The position numbers and the translations under genes were made by a program. Of a DNA stretch of 23,629 nt, positions 23,482 to 23,629 are shown in pieces (position 1 is the first letter of the stretch; the number at the start of each line of letters is the position of its first letter). The notes under the pieces were generated by a model, which saw only the letters and a program-made list of their open reading frames with translations, did no database searches and was not told the origin of the DNA. This DNA is from Candidatus Falkowbacteria bacterium CG23_combo_of_CG06-09_8_20_14_all_49_15 (GTDB lineage Bacteria > Patescibacteriota > Patescibacteriia > Patescibacteriales > UM-FILTER-48-10), in NCBI GenBank assembly GCA_002771615.1, contig PCSD01000111.1, positions 1 to 23,629 on the forward strand, given 5' to 3'.

Positions 23482-23505
23482 GATAACCTTTGATTATCGG
23501 TTATC
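23482..23505. promoter_or_regulatory. Inverted repeat in the dnaK leader (possible operator)
   Basis: GATAACC (23482-23488) and GGTTATC (23499-23505) are perfect 7-bp arms with a 10-nt centre. On the minus strand a further GATAATC follows the first GATAACC, so the site reads as three related units, two direct and one inverted. It ends next to the AGGA ribosome-binding site. It does not match CIRCE. It could be an operator or a leader hairpin that controls dnaK translation. Confidence 0.5.
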
Positions 23506-23590
23506 TTTTTAATTTTAAAATTTATTAGTTAAGCAATTAATTAGTTAATGTGTAAAAACAACTTAATTTTTTAGCTAAAATATGGTAGAA

Positions 23591-23629
23591 TAGAGATATA
23601 AATTAATTTTTTATTTAATTTTATCTCTA
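23591..23629. repeat. Long imperfect AT-rich hairpin at the right edge
   Basis: TAGAGATA (23591-23598) pairs with TATCTCTA (23622-23629). After one bulged base, AAATTAA pairs with TTTAATTT for 7 more bp, around an 8-nt T/A loop. The window ends exactly at the arm, so it may be longer. On the plus strand TGGTAGAAT just to its left looks like an extended -10, which could drive a divergent gene beyond the edge. It may be a terminator of an unseen upstream gene, or an operator. Confidence 0.4.

Noticed and set aside
23471..23629. CIRCE/HrcA operator upstream of dnaK
   Set aside because: No TTAGCACTC-N9-GAGTGCTAA or close variant is present in the dnaK or dnaJ leaders.

Overview
This 23.6 kb window is a bacterial chromosome segment in which every convincing gene lies on the minus strand. 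Read from right to left it gives dnaK, an unknown 80-residue gene, a DUF3467 gene, dnaJ, an unknown 203-residue gene, an HtrA protease, a four-gene Gld-type ABC export system, a PfkB-family kinase, acetyl-CoA synthetase (acs), an ADP-forming acyl-CoA synthetase fused to a GNAT acetyltransferase, murJ, lepA, a 32-residue membrane peptide, recJ, a short RNase HI, tRNA-Val(CAC), a small interrupted gene and a SAM methyltransferase. The compact, partly AT-rich spacers, many starts without a Shine-Dalgarno sequence and this gene mix resemble Patescibacteria (CPR) of the Falkowbacteria/Kuenenbacteria type. That placement is inference. TGA is used as an ordinary stop (recJ, the ABC ATPase, the GldG-like gene, the PfkB gene), so the UGA=Gly code of Gracilibacteria/Absconditabacteria does not apply.

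Right third (about 17.8-23.6 kb): a protein-quality region. DnaK and DnaJ (Hsp70/Hsp40) are separated by two small unknown or poorly known genes and followed by an unknown 203-residue protein and a secreted or membrane-anchored HtrA protease. No CIRCE operator is visible. Instead, different perfect inverted repeats lie in the leaders of dnaK, the 80-residue gene and dnaJ.

Middle (12.2-17.8 kb): a self-contained transcription unit with a visible promoter (TTGCGA-16-TATAAT) and a strong intrinsic terminator. It encodes ABC ATPase, ABC-2 permease, GldG-like auxiliary protein and DUF4340 protein. The PfkB-family kinase follows from its own extended -10 promoter, which overlaps the terminator's U-tract.

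Left of that (7.3-12.1 kb) is an acetate/acetyl-CoA module: AMP-forming Acs beside a three-in-one protein (CoA-ligase alpha-like, ATP-grasp beta-like, GNAT). This resembles the Pat/PatZ enzymes that acetylate and switch off Acs. Unlike E. coli PatZ, it keeps both phospho-relay histidines, so it could be a real acetate-producing ligase as well as a regulator.

Left third (0-7.3 kb): cell-wall (MurJ), translation (LepA), DNA repair (RecJ) and RNA/DNA-hybrid (RNase HI) housekeeping genes. A 32-residue membrane peptide not in any long-ORF list sits between lepA and recJ. Between the tRNA and the methyltransferase is a small gene whose two halves join by a -1 shift at an A-AAA-AAT heptamer.

No CRISPR array, insertion sequence, integrase or prophage was seen. 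The most interesting leads are the dual-function acetate protein beside Acs, the slippery small gene, and the unknown genes embedded in the chaperone cluster.
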